Notes under the pieces: model-generated
Seen by the model: the letters and a program-made list of their open reading frames with translations, nothing else
Told to the model about the DNA's origin: nothing
The model's database searches: none
NCBI GenBank assembly: GCA_902520335.1
Contig: CABYNS010000004.1
Location: 1-61,446 of the forward strand
DNA length: 61,446 nt
Direction of reading: 5' to 3'
DNA from: an uncultured Pelagibacteraceae bacterium
Lineage (GTDB): Bacteria; Pseudomonadota; Alphaproteobacteria; Pelagibacterales; Pelagibacteraceae
Part shown: one piece after another, positions 1-8,881 of the stretch
Numbering within the stretch: the first letter of the stretch is position 1
Layout: every line of letters starts with the position of its first letter
Made by a program: the position numbers and the translations under genes

Positions 1-2
1 TT

Positions 3-944
3 TATTTTAAAAATAAAAAAATTTTGATTACGGGAGTCTCAGGAATTATAGGTATTAATTTATTATTTTTTTTTGACTCAATTATAAAAAAGAAAAAAAT
101 CAATATCTATATTGAGGGAACATTTAACACATCTCTTTTTCCATTTGTTAAGAATTATTTTAGAAATGATAAATTTACTATTTTTAAGAAAATAGATCTA
201 TCAAAAAAAAAGCTAGATAAAAAAAAAAAATATGACTTAATTTTTCATTGTGCAGGTTATGGTCAACCTTCAAAATTTTTAAAGTATTCTAAAGCTACTT
301 ATAAATTAAACTCAGCTGCTATTATTAGTTTGAAAGAGAATTTAAAAAAAAATGGAAAATTTATATATATGAGTACAACTGAAATTTACTCTGGCAATAA
401 TAAATTATGTGATGAAAATAGCACTGGTTATACTTCAACTTCTCATCCAAGATCACCATATATTGATAGTAAAAAGTTTGGTGAGTCTTACATAATAAAC
501 AATTTTAATGATTTTATAATTTATAGAGTTTGCTTAACATATGGTCCTGGAGCGAAATTAAATGATGAGAGAATACTAAATTTGTTATTAATTCGAGCAA
601 TTAAAAATAAGCAAATTGATATTTATGGAGGTGTTAATCAACTCAGATCGAATTTATATATTGGTGATGCAATTAAAATGATTATTAAAAGCACAGCAAA
701 ATATCAAAATCAAATTTTTAACATTAATAATCATAAAATGATAACATTAGGTAAAATGGTAAAGATAATTGCAAAATTATCTAAAAAGAAAATAAAAAGT
801 CATAAAAGTTTTTTAAAAGGAGCACCATCAATTATAAAAATTTCAAATAAAAAAATTTTAGACGCAATTAATTATAAGATTTCAACAAAGTTAGAAGATG
901 GTTTATTAAAAACTTATCAATGGTATTTAAATTTAATTAGCTAA
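3..944 (+). CDS. NAD-dependent epimerase/dehydratase (SDR), 5'-truncated by window edge
   Basis: This is an extended short-chain dehydrogenase acting on a nucleotide sugar in surface-glycan synthesis. The N-terminal Rossmann motif GVSGIIG and a YIDSK (YxxxK) catalytic pair are visible, and the chain ends with a typical epimerase C-terminal domain. The first in-frame start is a TTG at 24, but the frame stays open to base 3 and encodes KKILITG just before the glycine motif. The true start is therefore probably left of the window. The 3' end overlaps the convergent dehydrogenase gene by 12 nt. The substrate cannot be read from sequence. The protein is very lysine- and asparagine-rich, like the rest of this island. 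Confidence 0.8.
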   Translation, partial: YFKNKKILITGVSGIIGINLLFFFDSIIKKKKINIYIEGTFNTSLFPFVKNYFRNDKFTIFKKIDLSKKKLDKKKKYDLIFHCAGYGQPSKFLKYSKATYKLNSAAIISLKENLKKNGKFIYMSTTEIYSGNNKLCDENSTGYTSTSHPRSPYIDSKKFGESYIINNFNDFIIYRVCLTYGPGAKLNDERILNLLLIRAIKNKQIDIYGGVNQLRSNLYIGDAIKMIIKSTAKYQNQIFNINNHKMITLGKMVKIIAKLSKKKIKSHKSFLKGAPSIIKISNKKILDAINYKISTKLEDGLLKTYQWYLNLIS

Positions 945-1943
945 TAGCTTTTTAATATCTCTTTGAATATTTTTTTTTATTGAAATATTTTTCTTTGAAT
1001 TTTTTTTATATCTTAAATACTTATTTTCTCCTGGGTATAAAATTCTTTTAATTCCTTTTAATTTTGGGAGTTTTTTTATTGTCCTAATATTATCTTTCAT
1101 TCTACTAATGTAATTTTTCTGAAATAAATTTGATTTAAAAGTTAAAAATAAATGACCAACATTTTGAGGGCCCGAAAAATCAACGAAAGGATCTTTTACT
1201 TTTCCTGAATGATTACTTCCCGTTAGAACTCCGCTTAAAATATCTACCATCCAAGCAAATCCAGATCCTCTATAACTAGCTATTGGGAGTTGAACACCTT
1301 CTAATGCTTTTCTTGGTTCAATAGTTGGTTTACCAAACTTATCTAAAGCTACACCTTGGGGTATTTTTTCATTATTCTTTTCAGCGTATCTAATTTTACC
1401 TCTATTAATCATTGAGATGGAAGTATCTAAAATAAAAGGTGCTTTTGAACCACTGGGTGATCCAAAACAAATTGGATTAGTTCCAAATAAACTTTTTAAA
1501 GCTCCATGTGGAGCAATAGCTGGTGGTGCATTTGTAAATATCATAGTAATTAAGTTTTTTTTAACAGCTTGTTCAGCGTAATATCCTGATAAACCGTAAT
1601 GACCACTGTTTTTAACTGCCACTAAACCTATTCCAGTTTTTTTTGCATTTTGAATTGCTTTTTTTATAGCTATATCTGCTGCAACAAATCCAATGCAATT
1701 ATCAGCATCAATATGAGATATTGATTGAGAAATTTTTTTTATTTTAATTTTTGGTTTTGGATTTATTAATTTTCTAGAAATTCTATCACAATACATTTTG
1801 AGTCTTGATAGGCCATGTCCATATGCGCCTACCAACTCAGCATTTATCAAAGCATCAGCACATTTTTTACTGTGATCTAAACTAAGACCCTTCTTGAGAA
1901 AAATTTTTTTTATTTTTTTTTTTAAATTAGTTTTTTTTGGCAT
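933..1943 (-). CDS. Ldh family (malate/L-lactate/sulfolactate-type) NAD(P)-dependent dehydrogenase
   Basis: This 336-aa protein belongs to the Ldh_2/malate-L-lactate dehydrogenase family, unrelated to classical LDH, which reduces 2-oxoacids such as oxaloacetate, pyruvate or 3-sulfopyruvate. Family signatures include AYGHGLSRL near the N-terminus, a GHYGLSGYYAEQA segment and the nucleotide-site stretch APPAIAPHGA. The length is normal for the family. It overlaps the FkbM methyltransferase gene by 17 nt on the same strand, so it is probably co-transcribed with the glycan genes. Its role there is unclear, and a hydroxyacid substituent for the glycan is only a guess. Confidence 0.85.
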   Translation of the reverse strand: MPKKTNLKKKIKKIFLKKGLSLDHSKKCADALINAELVGAYGHGLSRLKMYCDRISRKLINPKPKIKIKKISQSISHIDADNCIGFVAADIAIKKAIQNAKKTGIGLVAVKNSGHYGLSGYYAEQAVKKNLITMIFTNAPPAIAPHGALKSLFGTNPICFGSPSGSKAPFILDTSISMINRGKIRYAEKNNEKIPQGVALDKFGKPTIEPRKALEGVQLPIASYRGSGFAWMVDILSGVLTGSNHSGKVKDPFVDFSGPQNVGHLFLTFKSNLFQKNYISRMKDNIRTIKKLPKLKGIKRILYPGENKYLRYKKNSKKNISIKKNIQRDIKKLLAN

Positions 1944-2715
1944 CTACTATTTTAAATAATAATTTGTATAAATGGATTTTATAGTTACCCATTATAATTT
2001 TACGAATAAATTTTTGATAAAATTTTAATTTAAATTTTTGATAACTGTTTAAAAAGTTGCTAAATTTTATATTATTATTTTTAAATTTTACATTTAACTC
2101 ATTTTCAAAGGGGTCATTTGACTTAACATTAGTAATTGTAAAATTATTCTTTTTTAAAAAATTTTTGAGGTTTGAAAAATTGTTCTGAGAACCCTTATAT
2201 AAATCCTTTTTTTTTGTTGCTGAAACTTCAACAACACCATAATCGAGATATTTTAAATCATCACCTAAACTTTTTAAAACATTAATATCTGAGCCTTGAG
2301 CATCACAGTGTAAATATTTAATTCTTTTGAATTTCTTATCTTTAAGAAATGATGATAACTTGATTACTTTTACTTTTGTCTTTTTCGTTGTTTCATAGTC
2401 ATTTGCGTGTCTTTTAAAATCATATAAATTTTTGTTAAATTCAAACAGTGAGTGAGATCCTACATTTTGTGAAATATTAAAATTTTGCAAACCTTCTTTT
2501 ATTGAGATTGCATTATTAAATACTTTGTAATTATCTATCTTTACACCAATTATATTTTCAATTTTTTTTTTATGATGTTTTATTATTTCTATATAATATT
2601 TATTAGGTTCGAAAGCGAATACTTGACAATTTTTAAATAGCAAAGCAAGTGATAGTCCATCACTACCCTCATTAGCACCAACGTCAAATATAAAATCTTT
2701 TTTTTTAATATTCAT
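1927..2715 (-). CDS. FkbM family SAM-dependent methyltransferase
   Basis: This is a 262-aa Rossmann-fold methyltransferase. The SAM-binding motif FIFDVGANEGSDG near residues 9-21 and the following FAFEPN acidic motif are typical of FkbM-type O-methyltransferases, which often methylate hydroxyls on sugars of polysaccharides or lipids. A central YLHCDAQGSD segment matches the family's post-II motif. The C-terminal ~60 residues are basic and aromatic-rich. The gene lies in a minus-strand run with epimerases and a glycosyltransferase, so sugar O-methylation is the likely role. Its acceptor is unknown. Confidence 0.8.
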   Translation of the reverse strand: MNIKKKDFIFDVGANEGSDGLSLALLFKNCQVFAFEPNKYYIEIIKHHKKKIENIIGVKIDNYKVFNNAISIKEGLQNFNISQNVGSHSLFEFNKNLYDFKRHANDYETTKKTKVKVIKLSSFLKDKKFKRIKYLHCDAQGSDINVLKSLGDDLKYLDYGVVEVSATKKKDLYKGSQNNFSNLKNFLKKNNFTITNVKSNDPFENELNVKFKNNNIKFSNFLNSYQKFKLKFYQKFIRKIIMGNYKIHLYKLLFKIVDAKKN

Positions 2716-2718
2716 CTT

Positions 2719-3768
2719 TTATTTAAAATTACTGATTAATTCCTCAATAATTTTTTTTGTATTATATTTTTGTTTCCATTTTGGGTAATGTTTTTTTAAT
2801 TTAGTTGTATCTGATATGTACCAAATATGATCACCTACTCTTGGTGTCTTTAATATTTTTCTCTTTATTGTAATTTTAGATATTTTTTCAACATAATTAA
2901 GAGCTTCAATAATTGAACAATTAGAATACCTTCCACCTCCAATATTATACACCTCACCTTTTTTAGGTTTTTTATAAAATTCCCAAAAACTATTCACTAA
3001 ATCATAACTATGTAAATTATCTCGAACTTGCTTACCTTTATAACCAATCAAATTATATTTTTTTTGATGTAAGCTTGCTTTAACTAAATAAGATAAAAAT
3101 CCATGCAAACTTGCACCACTGTGATTTGGGCCAGTTATACATCCACCTCTAAAACATACCGTCTTTAAGCCTACATTTTTTCCATATTCTTGCACAATCA
3201 GATCAGCGTAAGTTTTAGAGACTCCAAAAAAACTGTGTGTTGCGTTATCAATGGAGAAATTTTCTTTGATCCCTTTATAATCCTTATCACTTTTTTTTAA
3301 TTCCCATCTAGTATTTTTTTCATAAATGTTAAGTCTATTGGGATTGTCTCCATAAACTTTATTGGTCGACATAAATATAAATGGAGCGTCTGGTGAATAT
3401 TTTTTAGTTAACTCTAAGAGGTTGAGTGTACCTGTAGCATTTACGTTAAAGTCTAGAAAAGGAAATTTTTTTCCATAATCATGTGATGGTTGGGCAGCAC
3501 AGTGAATTATAACTGATATACTTTTTGAATACCTTTTGAATATTTTTTTTAAACCAACCATATTTCGAATATCTAAATTGTAATTTTTAAAATTTTTATT
3601 TCTTTTTAAAAGCTGCGTTTTAAGCCAAGAAGTAGAACCATTTTTTCCAAAAAAAAATTTTCTTAAATTATTGTCTATTCCTATTACATCAAAGCCTTTA
3701 TCGTGAAAAAAATTCACCGCCTCTGATCCAACTAATCCAGTTGACCCTGTTACAATTGCTAATGACAT
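2719..3768 (-). CDS. NAD-dependent epimerase, CDP-paratose 2-epimerase-like, Phe at the catalytic Tyr
   Basis: This 349-aa extended SDR has the NAD motif GSTGLVGS at the N-terminus, an STNKVYG segment and FRGGCITGPNHSG near the substrate site, all resembling the CDP-tyvelose/paratose 2-epimerase branch. The usual YxxxK appears as FFGVSK, so the catalytic tyrosine position is phenylalanine while the lysine is kept. From memory, some database relatives share this, so it is probably a subfamily trait rather than decay. The start shares one base with the stop of the neighbouring epimerase. The sugar product is unknown. Confidence 0.75.
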   Translation of the reverse strand: MSLAIVTGSTGLVGSEAVNFFHDKGFDVIGIDNNLRKFFFGKNGSTSWLKTQLLKRNKNFKNYNLDIRNMVGLKKIFKRYSKSISVIIHCAAQPSHDYGKKFPFLDFNVNATGTLNLLELTKKYSPDAPFIFMSTNKVYGDNPNRLNIYEKNTRWELKKSDKDYKGIKENFSIDNATHSFFGVSKTYADLIVQEYGKNVGLKTVCFRGGCITGPNHSGASLHGFLSYLVKASLHQKKYNLIGYKGKQVRDNLHSYDLVNSFWEFYKKPKKGEVYNIGGGRYSNCSIIEALNYVEKISKITIKRKILKTPRVGDHIWYISDTTKLKKHYPKWKQKYNTKKIIEELISNFK

Positions 3769-4790
3769 TAAAAATATTTATTTATTTTTGATTTATTATT
3801 TTTTAACCATAAAAAAGTATCCATAACAACTTTTAATATATTTCTTTTTGGCTTCCAACCATACGTTTTTGTAACTAAATAATTGTTTGTAATAAAATAG
3901 GGAATATCATAAATAGATGTTTTAGGAATTTTGTTAAACTTAATTTTATTCTTAGTTATTTTTTCACATATTTTAGTTAATTGTATCAAAGAAGTATTAC
4001 TTTTTTTTGAGCCACCTACTGTAAATAGTGTGTTATTAATCTTATTAAATTTTTTAATTTGTAATAATATTAAATCACATAAGTCATATATATGTAGTAC
4101 ATCTCTAACTTGGTTACCTAATCCACCATAGCCAATATATTTCATTTTTTTATTTTTATAATGACTCCATATCCACAAACTTACAAAACCTTGATCTTGT
4201 TTTCCAAATTGTAAAGGTCCAGAAATAACTCCACATCGATTAATTATATAATTTATACCAAATGCATATGAAAATTCTTCAATTAGCATTTCTGATGATA
4301 ATTTGCTCACACCATAAATGGTTTTTGGGCCCTGGATATTATCTTTTTCCCCAAAAGTTTTAATGATTTTTAATTTCGAATTAATAATTTTTTTTTTTAC
4401 AATATTATTCATTTCTTGAATGGGATAAACTCTGCTGCTTGAAAGAAAAATAATTTTTGACTTATCTTTTTTTACTTTCTTTAAAATATTTAATGTTCCT
4501 ATAAAATTTGTATTTATGACTCTATCAATATCTTTTTTTGAAACCTCAACAGCCGCTTCTGCGCAGCAATCAATAATAAAATCATATTTGGGTAATTTTT
4601 TTATTTTATCAAAATCATAAACATCGAAATTGAAATTTTTAATTTTTTTAACTTTTAATAAACTCAAATTATATTTAGAACCTTTTCTTGAAAGATTATC
4701 TAAACAATCAACTTTAAAACCTTTTGAATTAAGAAATAAAGCTAAATTGGTTCCAACAAAACCACAACCACCTGTAATTAAAATTTTCAT
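3768..4790 (-). CDS. NAD-dependent epimerase, CDP-paratose 2-epimerase-like
   Basis: This 340-aa extended SDR begins ITGGCGFVGTN and has the LDNLSRKGS segment plus NRCGVISGP, DQGFVSLW and NQVRDVLH blocks seen in CDP-paratose/tyvelose 2-epimerases. The catalytic YGVSK (YxxxK) is intact, unlike in the downstream partner. The two genes share one base and are probably translationally coupled, which suggests a paired step on one nucleotide sugar. No CDP-glucose synthase or dehydratase is seen in the window, so the CDP-sugar assignment is by resemblance only. It overlaps the upstream glycosyltransferase by 4 nt. Confidence 0.78.
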   Translation of the reverse strand: MKILITGGCGFVGTNLALFLNSKGFKVDCLDNLSRKGSKYNLSLLKVKKIKNFNFDVYDFDKIKKLPKYDFIIDCCAEAAVEVSKKDIDRVINTNFIGTLNILKKVKKDKSKIIFLSSSRVYPIQEMNNIVKKKIINSKLKIIKTFGEKDNIQGPKTIYGVSKLSSEMLIEEFSYAFGINYIINRCGVISGPLQFGKQDQGFVSLWIWSHYKNKKMKYIGYGGLGNQVRDVLHIYDLCDLILLQIKKFNKINNTLFTVGGSKKSNTSLIQLTKICEKITKNKIKFNKIPKTSIYDIPYFITNNYLVTKTYGWKPKRNILKVVMDTFLWLKNNKSKINKYF

Positions 4791-5638
4791 TTTTTCGATT
4801 TTTTATAGTAAGTGTGTTCTAATACAATAAATTTAATTAAAATTGCTAAATTTATTAATATAAAATTAAACTCAAATTTAATTAAGTTTTGAAAAGATCT
4901 TTGAAAAAAAAATTTTATTTGCTTAAGAGATAATTTTAAAGTTTTGTAAAAAGAGGGCTTTTTGATTTTATAACCAAACGAATGATAACGCCAAACTCTA
5001 TTCGATAAAGTATTTAGATTATCATCTTGCAAGTGTTTTGCTAATGCATCAGAGCAGTATCTCATTTTTATATGCTGGTAACCTTTAATCTTATTAGAGT
5101 AGTCAATATCCTCTCCATTTGTTTGTAAACCTTCATCATAACCTTTGACGATATCCCATACAGATTTATGTTGAATAGTGTTACATCCGTATAAAAAAGG
5201 TGGATTTTCGAATGATTTATTACCCCAATTTTGGCTATAATATTTTGCTCTCCACGCATTGAATTTATTTTGAACCAATTCTTCGATCATTTTTCCACCA
5301 CAAATAATATTTTCATACTGCTCAAAATTTTGAATCATTACCTCTAACCAATTTTTTTCTAAAACTACATCAGCATCTATTGATGCTACTATTTTGTACG
5401 AACTATTTTTAACTCCAAGATTTCTATTATATCCTAATCCTTTATTCTCAATATTGTTGATTATATTTACATCCTTAAATTCTTTTACAATATCTAATGT
5501 GAAGTCATTAGAATTATCGTTAATAACTATAACCTCATCAAACTGATAAGATTGATTTTTTATTGAGGTTAATGAGTTTCTTATAGTCTTCTCTGCATTA
5601 AAGGCTGGTATATAAATACTTACACTTTTCTTATTCAC
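4787..5638 (-). CDS. Glycosyltransferase family 2
   Basis: This 283-aa inverting GT-A glycosyltransferase has the N-terminal VSIYIPAFNAEKT nucleotide-sugar-binding motif, a VIVINDNSND segment and a SIDADV (DxD-type) metal-binding motif near residue 95. The C-terminal ~60 residues are hydrophobic and basic and may contact the membrane. It is the second gene of a minus-strand run starting with the radical SAM gene, five bases downstream of it. It would add a sugar to a cell-surface glycan. Donor and acceptor are unknown. Confidence 0.85.
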   Translation of the reverse strand: MNKKSVSIYIPAFNAEKTIRNSLTSIKNQSYQFDEVIVINDNSNDFTLDIVKEFKDVNIINNIENKGLGYNRNLGVKNSSYKIVASIDADVVLEKNWLEVMIQNFEQYENIICGGKMIEELVQNKFNAWRAKYYSQNWGNKSFENPPFLYGCNTIQHKSVWDIVKGYDEGLQTNGEDIDYSNKIKGYQHIKMRYCSDALAKHLQDDNLNTLSNRVWRYHSFGYKIKKPSFYKTLKLSLKQIKFFFQRSFQNLIKFEFNFILINLAILIKFIVLEHTYYKKSKK

Positions 5639-5643
5639 AAATT

Positions 5644-6993
5644 TTAATTATCTTGCAAACTTTTTACTAGGCTTTGCCACTTTTTCCCTCCATCTTTCTG
5701 TCTATCATATTCAGTATTGATGCTAGCGCCGGGATAATTTTTTAAATCTTTGCTATTTAATGTGTGAAGAGGAGTTCCCTCTATTTCAGCTGTTCCGGAC
5801 TCTTGAACAGTGTTAAAATTAGTTCTTTTTATAAATTCTTTAGTTTCAAGCATTTGAGCTTTTGTTTCACCTGGTAAGCCATATGTGAATGTTCCATGAA
5901 CTGACATATCTAAACTTCTTAAATGATCAACTAACTGGCTAGTATAATTTAGATCAAGATGCTTGTTTACTATTTTATCCACTACATATTGACTTCCTGA
6001 CTCAATTCCTATTTTTACGCCTTTACATCCGTTGTCTCTCATTATTTTCCAATTTTCTTTTTTACAAGTATCTGCTCTACACATTGCGAACCACGGGACA
6101 TCATATTTTCCTGCAATTTTACTTATTTGAACTGTATGTTTGTTTCCAATATTAAAAGTATCATCATCAAAATATATCGCTTGAAATTTATAATCTGTTG
6201 TTAATTTATCTAAAAAGCTTTCCATATATTCAGCAGAGTATTGTCTTACAGATCTTTTATTTTCACCGTCTGGATCATTACCCGTCATCGTTGCAGGCCA
6301 TACGCAGAAAATACATTTGAATGGACAACCTCTACTAGTCAGAATATGAGCTTGAGGTGACAATTGATTCATTGGAATTGGATTTCCATCAAAATATTTA
6401 TCATAAATACTTTCATCATAATAAGGAAATGGAGAGTTATTCATTTCTTCTAAAGTTAAAAGATCATGTTCTATTAAACCATTTTTTCCATTAATTACCT
6501 TCATTACATTTTTTTCAAATTCGCCTTTTAAAATTGCATGAATAATGTCGCTATCCCATTTTTGAGAAGAAGTAGAAATGGGACCTGCAACAATTATTTT
6601 TAAATGGGGATATTTTTTTTTTATTTGCTTAATTAGTTTGTAATCATGATCCCAGGACGGTGTTGCACTTTCAATCAAAAAGTATTCAATTTTTTTTTCG
6701 ATTGAGTCTAAATATTTATAAAAGCTTTTATAAGACTCTGATAAAGCAATACTGTCTCTAAAAAAAACTTTTTTATCTCCCATTATTTTAGATGCATAAG
6801 TCGTTGCATAGCCCAAGAAGTAAGGGTATGGGATGTAGTCTTTTGCTCGAGGGTTATCAGGTGTGCATCTTCCAAGATATGTAAAAGGCCATCTTGACCC
6901 TGATCTTACACCTCTACGCCATCTTTTTTTTCTTAGAAAACCTCTGCTCTCTTTATTTTCCCACCAGGGAGGATTGCTAAACAAAATTGACAT
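5644..6993 (-). CDS. Radical SAM protein with N-terminal B12-binding-like domain
   Basis: This 449-aa protein has an N-terminal region resembling the cobalamin-binding Rossmann domain found before many radical SAM cores, then the [4Fe-4S] cluster motif GCPFKCIFC (CxxxCxxC) around residues 223-231. I do not see the base-off DxHxxG cobalamin motif, so B12 binding is uncertain. It heads a minus-strand glycan operon and is divergent from a GT17 gene across 63 bp. Related proteins occur in surface-polysaccharide clusters, where methylation or deoxygenation of sugars is possible, but no reaction can be assigned. Confidence 0.8.
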   Translation of the reverse strand: MSILFSNPPWWENKESRGFLRKKRWRRGVRSGSRWPFTYLGRCTPDNPRAKDYIPYPYFLGYATTYASKIMGDKKVFFRDSIALSESYKSFYKYLDSIEKKIEYFLIESATPSWDHDYKLIKQIKKKYPHLKIIVAGPISTSSQKWDSDIIHAILKGEFEKNVMKVINGKNGLIEHDLLTLEEMNNSPFPYYDESIYDKYFDGNPIPMNQLSPQAHILTSRGCPFKCIFCVWPATMTGNDPDGENKRSVRQYSAEYMESFLDKLTTDYKFQAIYFDDDTFNIGNKHTVQISKIAGKYDVPWFAMCRADTCKKENWKIMRDNGCKGVKIGIESGSQYVVDKIVNKHLDLNYTSQLVDHLRSLDMSVHGTFTYGLPGETKAQMLETKEFIKRTNFNTVQESGTAEIEGTPLHTLNSKDLKNYPGASINTEYDRQKDGGKKWQSLVKSLQDN

Positions 6994-7056
6994 AATATTG
7001 TCTAGTTATAGTTTATTTTGAAATCATTCAACTAAAGAATTATACATCTAATATAA

Positions 7057-7941
7057 ATGAGAGTATTTGACACTACAACATTTTTTGAGGAGAAATTAAT
7101 GATGGATTTAAGGTTCAATATCCTTAATCCTTATGTAGATAAATTTGTAGTATGTGAAGCTAGATTCTCACATAGTGGAAAAGAAAAAAACATCAATTTT
7201 AATAAAAAAGATTACCCAAAATTTGAAGACAAAATTATTCACTTAGTTTTAGATAATGATCCAGTAGAAAAAAACACAAATTTACAAAAAAATCCATACT
7301 GGTTGAGACAAAGTAGTATAGATAGAATAGAGGCTCAAAGAAATTATATATCTAAAGCTTTAGATATAGCTGATCAAAACGATTATATTATTTATAGTGA
7401 TAACGATGAAATTCCAAATTTATCCAAAGTAGATTTTAAAAAAAATAAAACAAAAATTCTGCTTTTTAAGCAAAAATTGTTTTATTATAAATTTAATCTC
7501 GCATATCCAAGAGTAGATTGGTTCGGAACAAAAGCATGTAAATTAAAAGATTTAAAAAACATTTCATGGTTAAGAAATATAAAAAATAAAAAATATAATA
7601 TTTTTAGATTAGATACCTTTTTTTCTAATATGAAATACCAAAATTTGAAAATTATTGATGATGGTGGCTGGCATTTTACTAATTTAAAAACACCAGAAGA
7701 ACTTTTAAAAAAATATCTTAATGATGAAATGCACTCAGAGTTTGAGTTAAAAAATACTAATCTCAAAGAAATAGAATATAAAATAAAAAACAAATTTATA
7801 AATTATGATCATTTAATAGACACAAAATCCTCTAATGAAAAAAAACAAAATAATAGATTTGATTTAGTACAAGTTGGTTTAAATATTTTACCAAATTACA
7901 TTAAAGAAAATCTAGAAAAATATAAATCTTGGATTGATTAA
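7057..7941 (+). CDS. Glycosyltransferase family 17 (GlcNAc-transferase-like)
   Basis: This 294-aa protein matches family GT17, which includes the eukaryotic beta-1,4-mannosyl-glycoprotein GlcNAc-transferase and many bacterial members in polysaccharide loci. Signatures are the N-terminal FDTTTFFEE, the VVCEARFSHSG stretch, QRNYI and the YSDNDEIP acidic motif (residues ~113-120, probable metal and nucleotide site), followed by a WHFTN segment. The length is usual for bacterial members. It begins divergently from the radical SAM gene and is followed 49 nt later by a co-directional epimerase, so the two may form an operon. Confidence 0.82.
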   Translation: MRVFDTTTFFEEKLMMDLRFNILNPYVDKFVVCEARFSHSGKEKNINFNKKDYPKFEDKIIHLVLDNDPVEKNTNLQKNPYWLRQSSIDRIEAQRNYISKALDIADQNDYIIYSDNDEIPNLSKVDFKKNKTKILLFKQKLFYYKFNLAYPRVDWFGTKACKLKDLKNISWLRNIKNKKYNIFRLDTFFSNMKYQNLKIIDDGGWHFTNLKTPEELLKKYLNDEMHSEFELKNTNLKEIEYKIKNKFINYDHLIDTKSSNEKKQNNRFDLVQVGLNILPNYIKENLEKYKSWID

Positions 7942-7990
7942 TAAAACTATTATTCCTTGCTAAAATGATAATTAAAACTATAAGAAATCA

Positions 7991-8872
7991 ATGCTAAAAA
8001 AAAATACTATAATAGTTACTGGTGGAGCAGGTTTTGTTGGATCTAACTTAATAGAATTTCTTTTAAAAAAAACGAAATATAAAATAATCAGTATTGACAA
8101 TTACTCTTCTGGATATAGAAAAAATCATCTTAAAGATAGTAGAGTTAAATATTTAAATGCAAACACCAAAGATATTAACAGGGTAATAAAAGATCCAAAA
8201 AAAATAAAAACTGTTTTTCATTTTGGTGAATTTGCAAGAATCTATCAAAGTTTTTTAAATATGAATGAGTGCATAGATTCAAATTCAATTGGAACAAATT
8301 CTGTTTTTAACTTTTGTTTAAAAAATGAGATTAAATTAATTTATTCAGCTACGTCTGCATCTTTAGGAAATAAAGGACAAGACAAAAATCTTTCACCATA
8401 TTCTTTTACAAAAGCAAAAAATTTAGAATTATTAGAAAATCTAAAAAAATGGTTCAATTTTAAATTTGAGGTAATATATTTTTACAATGTTTATGGACCA
8501 AAACAAATTTACAAAGGAAGAATGTCGACTGTAATTGGAATTTTTGAGGAAGCTTATAGAAATAAAAAACCATTACCTGTGGTAAGACCTGGAAATCAAT
8601 CAAGAAGATTTACACACATAGATGACACTATTCGTGTTTGTTATATTGCTTGGAAAAAAAATCTTTCTAGACATTACAGCATTTCTAGTAAACAAAGTCA
8701 CTCAATAATCGAGGTTGCTAAAATGTTTAAGTCTAGAATAAAGTATCTAGATAAAAGACCAGGTGAAAGATATGCATCTGCATTAACAAAAATGAATCTT
8801 TCTAATAAAGTTTACAGATACTTTGGTAAAATCAAACTTACTGATTATGTAAATAATTTACTAAAAAATTGA
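7991..8872 (+). CDS. NAD-dependent epimerase/dehydratase (UDP-glucose 4-epimerase-like SDR)
   Basis: This 293-aa extended SDR has VTGGAGFVGSN at the N-terminus, an ATSASLG segment at the catalytic Ser/Thr region and YSFTK as YxxxK. The FTHIDDT motif late in the chain is common to sugar-nucleotide 4-epimerases. Between strands, FHFGEFARIYQS replaces the more usual FHLAA sequence. It follows the GT17 gene and is convergent with the transporter permease gene, with only 9 nt between stops. The likely role is to supply an activated sugar to the local glycan pathway. The substrate is unknown. Confidence 0.8.
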   Translation: MLKKNTIIVTGGAGFVGSNLIEFLLKKTKYKIISIDNYSSGYRKNHLKDSRVKYLNANTKDINRVIKDPKKIKTVFHFGEFARIYQSFLNMNECIDSNSIGTNSVFNFCLKNEIKLIYSATSASLGNKGQDKNLSPYSFTKAKNLELLENLKKWFNFKFEVIYFYNVYGPKQIYKGRMSTVIGIFEEAYRNKKPLPVVRPGNQSRRFTHIDDTIRVCYIAWKKNLSRHYSISSKQSHSIIEVAKMFKSRIKYLDKRPGERYASALTKMNLSNKVYRYFGKIKLTDYVNNLLKN

Positions 8873-8881
8873 TTTAAATTA

